Positions 1 to 7,398 of a stretch of DNA of 14,636 nt are shown here, in pieces. Source of the stretch: an uncultured Lachnospiraceae bacterium (GTDB lineage: Bacteria; Bacillota; Clostridia; Lachnospirales; Lachnospiraceae); NCBI GenBank assembly GCA_910586255.1, contig CAJUHR010000058.1, positions 1 through 14,636 on the forward strand, in the 5' to 3' direction. Position numbers and translations under genes: made by a program. Within the stretch, counting starts at the first letter, position 1; every line of letters begins with the position of its first letter. The notes under the pieces are model-generated. The model had not been told where the DNA came from. It worked only from the letters and a program-made list of their open reading frames with translations, and did not search any database.

Positions 1-56
1 AGCAGTTCGAGCCTCTTTTTTGATTTTACAGAGCACATAGAAAAATCCGTCAGGAG

Positions 57-104
57 CCGGTATAAACCGGTGAAAACCGAAAAATAGGGCACCGATAGGG
101 CACC
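57..104. repeat. Short direct repeats at the element end (candidate attachment or integrase arm region)
   Basis: Two repeat sets lie just downstream of the integrase stop codon. CCGGT occurs at 57-61 and 67-71 and CCG again at 77-79, giving a period of ten bases (CCGGTATAAA, CCGGTGAAAA, CCGAAAAATA). The decamer ATAGGGCACC is exactly duplicated at 84-93 and 95-104. Integrases of this family often bind short direct repeats next to the crossover site, and this integrase sits at the outer edge of its module, so this is a reasonable place for an element end. No second att copy was found in the window, so the crossover core cannot be defined. Confidence 0.35.
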
Positions 105-111
105 AGATCTT

Positions 112-1278
112 CTACTCTAATTTTGTCACAGCAGAAAAAGCACGTGACAGATCGGTGTGGACATAGGTATCATAAGTAATTTTAACAGAAGAATGCCCGA
201 GTAGCTGACTGACAACTTTTATATCCACACCAGCATTGATCAAGTTACTGGCAAATGTGTGCCGAAGTGCATGGATAGGTATAGGAGTTATTCCCAGTGA
301 TTTTTGCATATTCTGAAAGATCCGGTAAAAAGAATTCTGTACTACCATATTCCCGTTGGATGTAGCAATAACAAAATCTGTTTGGATATGTTTACATTCC
401 TGCTGTCTTTTTAACTGTTCCAGGGCTGATAAAGCTTTTTGATTGAGCGGGATCTGCCGAATACCGGATTTCGTTTTGGTGGTAGTGATGATCTGTTCGC
501 TGCCTTTGATTGATTCGCCTCCTCTTCTTTTTACACGGGATGCATTTTGTGAAACGGTGATTGTCCTGGCAAACAAATTAACTTTGTCCCATGTCAGGGC
601 CAGGGCTTCACCAGAGCGGAGTCCCGTATTGGCGATTAAAACATATGCAGCGGCATACTGGTATCGGGGCTGTCCGTTGGAATAGGTGGAATTTACAGAT
701 TCTTCCAGTCGCTGGAGGTCGGATTCGGGCATAATCTGAATGCTCTTGGTTCGAATCGTGAGGTTTTCTTCCTTGGGAAGAAATACACCATCAACGGGAT
801 TGTAAGAGATATCCCGGACTGCTACAGCATAGCGGAAACAGCTATTAAGAAGGCCATGTACTTTTTTTATTGTAGAGTAGGACAGTGTTTTGGTGTAGGA
901 GTTTAACAGAGTCTGTATTTCCATGCTGGATAATGTGCCAAGTTGGCTTCTGCCTACTCTTGTATCCTTAATCTGCTTTTCAAAGGTTCTCTCAAGGCGG
1001 TCATAGGATGCAGGTTTCATGGAGGGCTTTTTGACGGTTGTCAGCCAGTTCGTAATATATGAATTAACGGTCTGCTTACGGGGAATGATTTCTTCCCGCT
1101 CTGTCATGGATTTGAATTCATTTAGCTTTTTCTGTACCTCTTTTTCTGTTTTCCCAGTATAGTAGAATGTGTCGTATCCGGTTATACGAAGTTTACCTAA
1201 ATATGAGCCATTTGATTTTTTCTGAATGCTGCCCATCCCTTTTGGCCTGCGGGGACTTTTTGTAGAATTGTTTTCCAT
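112..1278 (-). CDS. int: Tyrosine recombinase / site-specific integrase
   Basis: A 388-residue phage/ICE-type integrase that would catalyse insertion and excision of the element. The N-terminal part (about 10-60) looks like the arm-binding domain (GSIQKKSNGSYLGKLRI, then YYTGKTEKEVQKKL). A SAM-like core-binding domain follows (about 75-175), then the catalytic domain. The catalytic set is visible: R221 in TGLRSGEAL, a lysine at about 268 in TKTKSG, H336-x-x-R339 in HALRHTFAS, H362 in LLGHSS and the nucleophile Y372 in TYDTYVH. The start at 1278 was chosen over an in-frame ATG 63 bases upstream because AGGAGG lies nine bases before it. It is the last gene of a minus-strand block with an excisionase-like gene, a common int-xis arrangement. 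It looks full length and intact. Confidence 0.95.
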   Translation of the reverse strand: MENNSTKSPRRPKGMGSIQKKSNGSYLGKLRITGYDTFYYTGKTEKEVQKKLNEFKSMTEREEIIPRKQTVNSYITNWLTTVKKPSMKPASYDRLERTFEKQIKDTRVGRSQLGTLSSMEIQTLLNSYTKTLSYSTIKKVHGLLNSCFRYAVAVRDISYNPVDGVFLPKEENLTIRTKSIQIMPESDLQRLEESVNSTYSNGQPRYQYAAAYVLIANTGLRSGEALALTWDKVNLFARTITVSQNASRVKRRGGESIKGSEQIITTTKTKSGIRQIPLNQKALSALEQLKRQQECKHIQTDFVIATSNGNMVVQNSFYRIFQNMQKSLGITPIPIHALRHTFASNLINAGVDIKVVSQLLGHSSVKITYDTYVHTDLSRAFSAVTKLE

Positions 1279-1358
1279 TTGTTTATTCCTCCTAGAGTTG
1301 AAAATGAGTGGCTGTAGAGAGGATATATTCTCTGCAGCCACTTTCGATAAGCAAAGTG

Positions 1359-1547
1359 TTAAAATAGGATTTCTTTTCCGATATTTTCTAAGGTCCAGCG
1401 TTGGATGGCTTCCTTGCTGGTTATGTATTGTTTCCCAACTTTGATTACAGGAAGCGCCCCGGCTTTGATTAACTGGCGGAGTTTAGTTTTCCCAAAGGGG
1501 AAAATTTCCAGCAGGTCAGAGAAAGAATAAAATTCTTTTGATGTCAT
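1359..1547 (-). CDS. xis: Excisionase-like small HTH DNA-binding protein
   Basis: A 62-residue protein with the winged helix-turn-helix look of MerR-like excisionases: FSDLLEIFPFGKTKLRQLIK is the probable recognition region, followed by LPVIKVGKQYITSKEAIQRW, the usual wing plus closing helix. Such proteins bend DNA at the attachment site and push the integrase towards excision, and often regulate the int promoter. It lies 80 bases upstream of the integrase start on the same strand. The start is supported by GGAGAG about eight bases upstream. The role as recombination directionality factor is inferred from fold and neighbourhood; a plain transcription regulator is the alternative. Confidence 0.75.
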   Translation of the reverse strand: MTSKEFYSFSDLLEIFPFGKTKLRQLIKAGALPVIKVGKQYITSKEAIQRWTLENIGKEILF

Positions 1548-1565
1548 TGTGATTCTCTCCTTTCA

Positions 1566-1778
1566 TTAAATTCGCACTCGTAATCCATCAAGTATTGTCG
1601 TTTCAATACCTACTAAATACCAACTTTTTTTAAATTCAATTCGAGTATGTACCCATTTTCTCCCAACCATGACATCCATGCTTGTTCCACAATGCAACCC
1701 GCCATAGTAATCGGTGAGCCCGAAACGGACATCATAGCGTGAAGTGTCAGGGTTATAAATTAAAGTACCTTGTTTCAT
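1566..1778 (-). CDS. DUF5348 family protein
   Basis: A 70-residue protein starting MKQGTLIYNPDTSRYDVRFG and ending in LDGLRVRI. The pattern (LIYN, RYDVRFGL, YYGGLHCG, a valine-rich strand, WYLVGI, LDGLRVRI) is what I know from the DUF5348 family, common in Firmicutes plasmids and integrative elements. Its biochemical role is unknown; the sequence reads as a compact beta-rich domain with no membrane segment or catalytic motif. An ATG 60 bases further upstream is in frame, but the start at 1778 has AAGGAGG eight bases before it and gives the family length. It sits between the AAA+ ATPase and xis, and is probably cotranscribed with them. Confidence 0.75.
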   Translation of the reverse strand: MKQGTLIYNPDTSRYDVRFGLTDYYGGLHCGTSMDVMVGRKWVHTRIEFKKSWYLVGIETTILDGLRVRI

Positions 1779-1865
1779 GAGAATCCTCCTTCTTAAATTT
1801 ATCTTACTGGTTTCCTGTGAAATAATATATATTTGCATTATATTGATATACGGTTTTCATAGCAA

Positions 1866-3881
1866 TTAGACTAAGCTTTGTAAAATTTTTGTACAAGCTT
1901 TTATATCATTATATTTAAATTCATCCTTTCTGGGGAATAAATAATTGTAATCACATAAGGAATCAATATCTTTTCTTAGTTGTCCTTCTAATTTGAACAC
2001 CAGGATGGATGTCTTTCCTGGCTGCTTCCGACCATTATCATCAGCTTCATAACAGGGGTAATTTGTTGTTTTATAGTGAATACGGTTGGGATATTCAGGG
2101 TCATGTCTTGATTTTCCTAACAAAATATGCTGATCCCGCAAATTGGCCAGGAAATGATTGAATGACCGGTAGGGAAGCGACTGTCCGACACTTTGACATA
2201 TTTCACTATACTCGGAAAACATGTCAAAAAACATTTCGTAGTGCAGAATTAGTACGGTTCTGGATGCCTTTCCCCTTGGATATTGCGCAAGGGAGCGGGT
2301 GTCATCTATATAAATGCCGGAATAGCCTTGAGTAAGATCAAGAATTGCGTGATGGCCGTATTCATTATAGCAACGGAATATTATATAGGGGCTGTTAGAG
2401 TCACGGTAGGATGCTTGGTCTTGTGTGAAGGCTCTATATATGCGTATATTTCTTAGTAAGGATAATAATAAACAGGTTGCCTGGCTTTTTGGATCAAGCA
2501 TATTTTGTCTTTGATATATATTTTTTAATACAGTTATATATTTTCCCTTAAAATCATTGGTTTTCAGAAATGCCTGTATCGGATCGTTTATGGGAATTTT
2601 GTTAGCTACATTTTGATGCTTGCTATATTTTAATAAAATATCAAAGGCAATATAGGAAAGAAACAGGTTGTCATATCCCCGGGATTTCTGTTCCGGGGTG
2701 GGTAATATTTTCGAAAAATCTTCTTTTAATTGAGCAACGGATGGAAAGGATGTTTCACAGCTAAAGCAGTTGGCCAGGTATTGGATAAAATGCCGGAAGA
2801 AGGTGCGAACCAGCAAGGCTGATTCATGAAAGGTTGCAATCAGTTCTTGGCGATTCCTGATAGAATCAGAATCTGTATCAAGTGGGACTTCAATAATACG
2901 GTTTCTCAAAGAAAGCGGCATATGATCTAATGTACCGTTTTCCCCAGTTATTACAGGGAGCAAAAATTTTTTGCTGTCTGATGAAAAACAGGTGCGGATA
3001 AAGCTGTCTAAGGCGGCGGAAATTTTTTCCCTCAGGGAATATGATGGGGAACGCCTGATGTCATCCAAAATTATTGTAGAATCGGAAAGGTTATTGATAG
3101 CCCGATCCAGGTTTCTGGAAGAATTTTGTAAAATGAAAATATCGCTTAATAGGCCGCTTTTGTTCGTTAAAATATGGGTTAAGCCGGTTGCCAGTTCTGT
3201 CTTGCCGCAGGAGGTCGGGCCGGATATCAATAATCCTGGAATGGGGTATAGATTCATCTTGTTCTGCATGGGCTTTAACAGGCTAAGGATGGAACTGGCT
3301 AAGATGGGGGCAGCAGAACTAAAATCCAGGTTCAAGGCTTTTAGTAGTTGAATATAGGCATCTTTAGCGGATAGTTTTGGATCATAATATAGGTAAGCGT
3401 TCTGAGTGGTACAGTACCAGTGTTTATCAATCCCGTCTTTTGTGATGCCGAATTCGGATGTCAGGTAAACCCATTGTTTTCTGGCGTAGATCCATCTGGC
3501 ATGGTCAGAGATAAAGAATCTTTTGACCGGTGGATCTGATTGTTTTGTCAGGGCTGGCGAATTGCGGAAGAAATATTTATAAACCGCAGCCAGGATGGCA
3601 AGAGCCATAGGCTTATCCTTAAACACAATTCCATTGTTTTTAAGTTCTTTCAAGCTGGCAAGTGGTTTGCCTGGAGAGTAGGAACAGTGGAAACGGTTGT
3701 GGACACCCAGAGACACATTTTCAATAGTGTAGTTGCATGTGATGGTTGGCGACATGGTGTCTGTAGAGTAATTGTAGCACAGAACTACTTCCTTAATTAT
3801 AATGGGAAGTGTCGGTTTCTCGTTTACCAAGATACCTTGATCGGTTAACGTGATAGCTTCATTGATTATTAAATTTCTCAT
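1866..3881 (-). CDS. DUF927-like AAA+ ATPase (probable element replication helicase)
   Basis: A 671-residue P-loop ATPase. Walker A is GPTSCGKT at about 221-228, preceded by the hydrophobic strand PIPGLLIS. Walker B is STIILDDI with the acidic pair near 273-274. A sensor-like TGE (VITGENG) follows at about 312-314, then LSLRNRIIEVPLD with probable arginine-finger residues. This order, including TGE, matches DUF927-type helicase-like ATPases in plasmids, phages and integrative elements. The first 200 residues would be the substrate or primase-like part, but no primase motif is recognisable. The C-terminal 300 residues are unassigned. The start at 3881 has AAGGAGG nine bases upstream; an in-frame ATG at 3929 lacks one. 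As first gene of the int block, a role in element replication is inferred; an accessory ATPase is possible. Confidence 0.7.
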   Translation of the reverse strand: MRNLIINEAITLTDQGILVNEKPTLPIIIKEVVLCYNYSTDTMSPTITCNYTIENVSLGVHNRFHCSYSPGKPLASLKELKNNGIVFKDKPMALAILAAVYKYFFRNSPALTKQSDPPVKRFFISDHARWIYARKQWVYLTSEFGITKDGIDKHWYCTTQNAYLYYDPKLSAKDAYIQLLKALNLDFSSAAPILASSILSLLKPMQNKMNLYPIPGLLISGPTSCGKTELATGLTHILTNKSGLLSDIFILQNSSRNLDRAINNLSDSTIILDDIRRSPSYSLREKISAALDSFIRTCFSSDSKKFLLPVITGENGTLDHMPLSLRNRIIEVPLDTDSDSIRNRQELIATFHESALLVRTFFRHFIQYLANCFSCETSFPSVAQLKEDFSKILPTPEQKSRGYDNLFLSYIAFDILLKYSKHQNVANKIPINDPIQAFLKTNDFKGKYITVLKNIYQRQNMLDPKSQATCLLLSLLRNIRIYRAFTQDQASYRDSNSPYIIFRCYNEYGHHAILDLTQGYSGIYIDDTRSLAQYPRGKASRTVLILHYEMFFDMFSEYSEICQSVGQSLPYRSFNHFLANLRDQHILLGKSRHDPEYPNRIHYKTTNYPCYEADDNGRKQPGKTSILVFKLEGQLRKDIDSLCDYNYLFPRKDEFKYNDIKACTKILQSLV

Positions 3882-3908
3882 GCTGGATTCCTCCTTTATT
3901 TTTGTGTA

Positions 3909-3914
3909 ATTATA
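3909..3914 (-). promoter_or_regulatory. Candidate promoter of the ATPase-DUF5348-xis-int block
   Basis: Read on the minus strand there is a consensus TATAAT 28 bases before the ATPase start codon, but the expected -35 hexamer (3932-3937) is a poor AAAACG. The spacer overlaps an inverted repeat AACGA (3916-3920) with TCGTT (3931-3935), a possible operator. A weak -35 with an overlapping operator would suit a regulated or activator-dependent promoter. Confidence 0.4.
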
Positions 3915-3972
3915 CAACGAATCGAACAAATCGTTTTGAAATGGGGTTAGAACTTGAAAAATTAGATGTTTT

Positions 3973-4002
3973 TTGTCTGTTTTGCCAGTAATATGATAAA
4001 AT
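3973..4002 (+). promoter_or_regulatory. Candidate promoter of the 725-residue orphan gene
   Basis: TTGTCT at 3973-3978 and TAAAAT at 3997-4002 are separated by 18 bases, about 55 bases before the start codon at 4057. The two divergent genes therefore share a 175-bp intergenic region with separate promoters. Confidence 0.45.
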
Positions 4003-4056
4003 AGTAGTGGTATAACAAATGAAAATATATTAATTGCACAAGAGAGGGATGATATT

Positions 4057-6234
4057 ATGGAGTTTGATAGGCTGTTGGGAATGGCAAAAAGGAGATCCGA
4101 AAGACTGATGGGGGAACTATATGGGATGATCGACCAGGGCGAAGAGATTATTTACAGGATGGTCTGGAAAATCATTAATTTGGATGAAGGTGATGCAGAT
4201 GATCAGAAGAAAAGAAGATGTGATATTATGAATTGTCTGGGATGTTATATGCAGAAAAAACTTGCATTTCCAGAAGAATATTTTTGCGTGTTTCGGGATA
4301 TCTATAATAATTGTGTTATCCAGGGGATTTTTGGGTTTTACTATTACAATAGCAGATTTCTATCATACAGCTATGAGTCGTGTATAGAATATCTGGCAAA
4401 AAAGATAGATATGCCTGAAATCCAGAAAGATTCCTCTTTAATTCAGGATTTAGTGAAAAAAATTGGTTTGAAGGATGCATTATTAAATACACGGGACAGT
4501 CATTTTCGTATCAAGGCTTCGCAAGGAAGTGGGATTGATGCTATGCACCGTTGCAGGAAAGAGAAGGAATTATCGGTACGTGGGGGGAGAGCCAAGGTAG
4601 CAGAATACGAGCTGGCATATGTCGAACTGATTTCTATATTAAAAAGTATTGTTTTGTTAGAAAAAAAGAATATTACGAATAGAACATTTTGGGAAAAACT
4701 TAAGGATTGGGGGAAGATCCGTATTGTTAAGTTGGTAGATGGTTCAATGGGTCTATTATATAGGCAATATCAAGAACTAAAAGTTTATGAGAATAAAATG
4801 CTGAGTGGGAAAGAAGGAATATATATTGATGATTTTTTAATGGAAATGGCAAAGGTACATGAACAGTACAGCAAATTTATATTGACCGGGGAACTAACCC
4901 CAAATTCCTTGGAGAAATTTGGGCTGTATAACAATAAATTTCATTTTTATCTATATCTGATGTATGAATATGTAAGATATTATTCCAAACCCAGCTATAA
5001 ATATCTGGCACTATATAGTCTGGAATTTATTTACGTTGCAAACACCATAATTGGAATTTGGTCACAAGGCAATAGGGTTCCTATTCATAGAGAATATGTT
5101 CCTACAAAAAAATATTTTCAGCCTGATTCAGAAGGGTGGACGATATGGTCAAGGAATAGAAAAATGGCAAATGAGCGGATGGAAGCGGAGTATAAAAATA
5201 ATGAGAAGATGTTCCATATTTATAAATTGGTAACAGCCTTTTATCAGAGCCTTTTTGCGAAAGTGGGAATCTTAAAGGGTAATGAGAATAAGAAACGTTA
5301 CGAAGAAAATCTGCTAATGTTTATAAATCAGTATCTGGATGAATGGCCTCAGGACTGGGGAATGATTCCGGGTGAGTATTACCCCTCGACAAAGATTGAT
5401 TTTTATCAATGGATTATTTATCGTCCGTTTGTTCTGGAAGCAGGATATTTTAAAAGTCCCGAAGAATTTTTTGGGGATGCTTATCAGGGAAAAAGAATGC
5501 TGGATTTTGTGTATGATTGGAAATGTGTTGAAGACGAGAACGAAATCGAAAACGCGAAAGTTTTATTAAAAGAATGCAAACTGTTGAATGATCAGAAGGC
5601 TATAGAAAGTATTATTAAAAAATGTTATAAAAACTCAGATTGTGATAGGACAATAAAAGGGATTCGTGATATGTACAAGGATACTGTAGAGCCTGAAGAA
5701 GCTATATTAAATTATGTGCTCAATGAGCGAAAGATTCATAATCAGAAACATTTCGATATAATTCAGGAATTTTTAGCAGAATATAATCTTACTAATAACC
5801 AGGAGGCAATTAACAGTATTAGCAGCCAGATATATAAGGGAAAAAGTCTGGGAAAAACATTGGAAAAAATATGTGATAATTATATAGAGGAATACCGGGA
5901 ATATGGTGAGAATAATGGGGAAGTTTCCATCAAAGAAATCAATAGTAAAATGGGAATAAAGGTGCAGGATTATAAAAAAATAATGTGGAATATATATTAC
6001 AAAATGTATGACGAGCCGTGTAAAATTGGAGTAAAGGCGTTAATGAAAAAGTATAAGCTATCTTGGCGGCAAACATTAATACAAAAAAAGGATGTCCAAA
6101 CTGCTATAAAAAGTATCGTTCATATGCATAAGGTAGATAACAGTACATTGAGGATCTATTCAAATTATTTAAGATGTGCATCATGGCTGCCAAAAGAGGA
6201 TGTTGATTTTATGTTTGGCAAAGTGCTTTCCTGA
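4057..6234 (+). CDS. Large orphan protein of unknown function (725 residues)
   Basis: I do not recognise this protein. It is intact, soluble-looking, and rich in Lys, Glu, Tyr, Ile and Trp, with no signal peptide, no clear membrane helix, no Walker motif and no obvious nuclease motif. The first 200 residues are helical, with a basic stretch near 150-185 (HFRIKASQGSGIDAMHRC, then SVRGGRAKVAEYE). The middle is aromatic-rich. Two imperfect copies of a roughly 40-residue helical unit lie at about 503-542 (LLKECKLLNDQKAIESI) and 572-611 (FLAEYNLTNNQEAINSI). The C-terminus holds helix-turn-helix-like stretches (SIKEINSKMGIKVQDYKKIM, then VKALMKKYKLSWRQTLI). It is monocistronic and divergent from the integration block, with GAGAGGG before its start, a promoter and a strong terminator. 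That is the usual position of cargo; a defence or regulatory role is only inference. Confidence 0.9.
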   Translation: MEFDRLLGMAKRRSERLMGELYGMIDQGEEIIYRMVWKIINLDEGDADDQKKRRCDIMNCLGCYMQKKLAFPEEYFCVFRDIYNNCVIQGIFGFYYYNSRFLSYSYESCIEYLAKKIDMPEIQKDSSLIQDLVKKIGLKDALLNTRDSHFRIKASQGSGIDAMHRCRKEKELSVRGGRAKVAEYELAYVELISILKSIVLLEKKNITNRTFWEKLKDWGKIRIVKLVDGSMGLLYRQYQELKVYENKMLSGKEGIYIDDFLMEMAKVHEQYSKFILTGELTPNSLEKFGLYNNKFHFYLYLMYEYVRYYSKPSYKYLALYSLEFIYVANTIIGIWSQGNRVPIHREYVPTKKYFQPDSEGWTIWSRNRKMANERMEAEYKNNEKMFHIYKLVTAFYQSLFAKVGILKGNENKKRYEENLLMFINQYLDEWPQDWGMIPGEYYPSTKIDFYQWIIYRPFVLEAGYFKSPEEFFGDAYQGKRMLDFVYDWKCVEDENEIENAKVLLKECKLLNDQKAIESIIKKCYKNSDCDRTIKGIRDMYKDTVEPEEAILNYVLNERKIHNQKHFDIIQEFLAEYNLTNNQEAINSISSQIYKGKSLGKTLEKICDNYIEEYREYGENNGEVSIKEINSKMGIKVQDYKKIMWNIYYKMYDEPCKIGVKALMKKYKLSWRQTLIQKKDVQTAIKSIVHMHKVDNSTLRIYSNYLRCASWLPKEDVDFMFGKVLS

Positions 6235-6303
6235 CGGATTTGAGGGAGTGTAAAAATTATGTCTATTCCGGAAAATGTTGATTATAATAGTTAATATGAT
6301 AGG

Positions 6304-6370
6304 AATTTAAAAATCGTGTAGTTTCTGTAGCTGTGAGTCACAGAAACTACACGATTTTTAAATTTTTTTA
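6304..6370. terminator. Bidirectional rho-independent terminator with a perfect 25-bp stem
   Basis: The arms 6304-6328 and 6340-6364 are perfectly complementary over 25 bases, around an 11-base loop. On the plus strand seven T follow at 6363-6369; on the minus strand an A/T-rich tail also follows. It sits between two convergent genes (orphan gene and HTH gene), so it can end transcription from both sides. A second, smaller palindrome, CTGTGA-G-TCACAG (6331-6343), overlaps the loop and right arm, so an alternative fold is possible. Confidence 0.85.
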
Positions 6371-6379
6371 TTATTTATA

Positions 6380-6565
6380 TCAGCGTTCAATGCGTCCGGA
6401 ATCTGGATTATAAGTCGGCACAAAATCTGCCGGAATTTTCCAGTATCGGCCTCCGTTCAGTTTGGTGGCGGGCAGCATGCCGTTCCGGATCATTCGGTAT
6501 GCAGTGGAAGCGCTGATTCTTGTCAGTTCACAAAACTCCTTTAGTGTGAGATATTTGCTGCTCAT
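6380..6565 (-). CDS. Second excisionase-like helix-turn-helix protein
   Basis: A 61-residue protein beginning MSSKYLTLKEFCELTRISAS. YLTLKEFCELTRISASTAYR followed by MIRNGMLPATKLNGGRYWKI is the pattern of the excisionase/MerR-like DNA-binding family (recognition helix, then a wing around the G-R-Y-W-K-I strand). It differs clearly from the excisionase-like protein at 1359-1547. The start at 6565 is favoured by AAAGGAAG upstream; a longer in-frame version from 6682 has no good ribosome binding site. It has no integrase next to it, so it may be a leftover from another element, or a regulator of the mobilisation genes on its right. A perfect 14-bp palindrome lies 29 bases upstream. Confidence 0.7.
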   Translation of the reverse strand: MSSKYLTLKEFCELTRISASTAYRMIRNGMLPATKLNGGRYWKIPADFVPTYNPDSGRIER

Positions 6566-7097
6566 AGTGGTTATCTTCCTTTCTTTTTGATTGTTTGGTA
6601 TACCAAAAACGCGCCAGTAATGCGTTTTATAGCTGCAAAATTTTGCTCTTATGGAAATGTATGAACATTCCTGGAAATGCAAAAAGGTGTGGTAAGTATC
6701 TTTCTGTATGGCTGGGGAAGGAGAGAAAAAGCAAGCCGTTTTTCTGTGTGGCCAGACATAAAAAAGGGAATTTACAATGGATTTTTCGATCAGAGAAGGC
6801 TGGCAGGGAAGATTGAACTGGACGAAAGTAATTATACATATGTTGTAAAAATAGATAGGAATGGTATGTCATGAATGGTTATGAAAAGTAATGGAAGGAT
6901 AACATATTGATAATCTATACGCATGAAACATGCGAAGTCAAAAGTATCTTATATTTCCAGCCGCGTTTTAGGCAGAGAGGGCCAGGCAAGAAAACGGAAA
7001 AACCAAAAAATGGATAAACTTTTGCGTACATGCTAAAGGGCCTGGAACACAGATTACAACCCTATATGATAGGGAAACACAAGAGGAGGAAGTGAAT
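6566..7097. other. 530-bp gene-free spacer with oriT-like inverted repeats
   Basis: No convincing gene is present: the short open frames here lack ribosome binding sites and recognisable content. The right part, just before mobC, has features expected of an origin of transfer. CGCATG-AAA-CATGCG (6920-6934) is a perfect 6-bp hairpin. CTTTTGCGTACATGCTAAAG (about 7018-7037) is an imperfect palindrome. CCAGGC (6982-6987) and GCCTGG (7040-7045) are inverted. CCCTAT-ATG-ATAGGG (7060-7074) is another perfect hairpin. MobC/relaxase operons usually have oriT directly upstream, so an oriT within about 6900-7085 is a fair inference, but I see no nick site I can name. Confidence 0.4.
6594..6607. promoter_or_regulatory. 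Perfect 14-bp palindrome, candidate operator
   Basis: TTTGGTATACCAAA is fully self-complementary and sits 29 bases upstream of the start codon at 6565 (minus strand). Its size and place suit a dimeric repressor site, possibly autoregulation by the HTH protein. No hairpin-plus-T-run follows, so it is not a terminator. Confidence 0.4.
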
Positions 7098-7376
7098 ATG
7101 AATAAGAAGCATAATAAGAAAGGTAAGACAGAATCTATTACAATTTCATGTACCGGTGAGGAAAAGAAACGGCTGAATGCAGTGGCCAGAAAGAAATCCA
7201 TGTCACTGAGCCGGTATTTATTAACATGTGCCGAGAGTCAGGATACAGACGAGAGAATGAGAAGGCTGATGCAGGATATACTGGTCCGGATTGACCACAT
7301 GAATGAGCTTGTGGAGATGATAGATGGCAGCTCTGATCCGGAGCTTAAAAGAAAAGCCAGTAAACTGTTGAAATAG
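7098..7376 (+). CDS. mobC: MobC-like relaxosome accessory protein
   Basis: A 92-residue protein with a very basic N-terminus (KKHNKKGKTESITISCTGEE). The section SITISCTGEEKKRLNAVARK, followed by SMSLSRYLLT, looks like a ribbon-helix-helix fold: a short beta strand and two helices as in MobC/relaxosome proteins that bind oriT and help the relaxase nick. A helical tail follows with MNELVEMIDG. The start at 7098 (ATG) is preferred because GAGGAGGA lies seven bases before it; the GTG at 7092 would be too close. It is followed by the relaxase gene after about 20 bases, the standard gene order in mobilisable elements. Function is inferred from size, fold pattern and neighbour. Confidence 0.7.
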   Translation: MNKKHNKKGKTESITISCTGEEKKRLNAVARKKSMSLSRYLLTCAESQDTDERMRRLMQDILVRIDHMNELVEMIDGSSDPELKRKASKLLK

Positions 7377-7398
7377 TGGAAAGGAAGGTGTGGGCAGG

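Noticed and set aside
1..30. TTCGAGCC near the left edge as a tRNA 3' end (possible tRNA integration site)
   Set aside because: The bases around TTCGA do not pair into a five-base T-arm stem, and no CCA or acceptor stem can be seen.
57..104. CRISPR-like array from the period-10 repeats
   Set aside because: Units are only 10 bases, without spacers, and no cas gene is present.
6595..6874. Two short plus-strand frames in the spacer between the HTH gene and mobC
   Set aside because: No ribosome binding site, no recognisable sequence; the frames overlap each other and the palindrome region.
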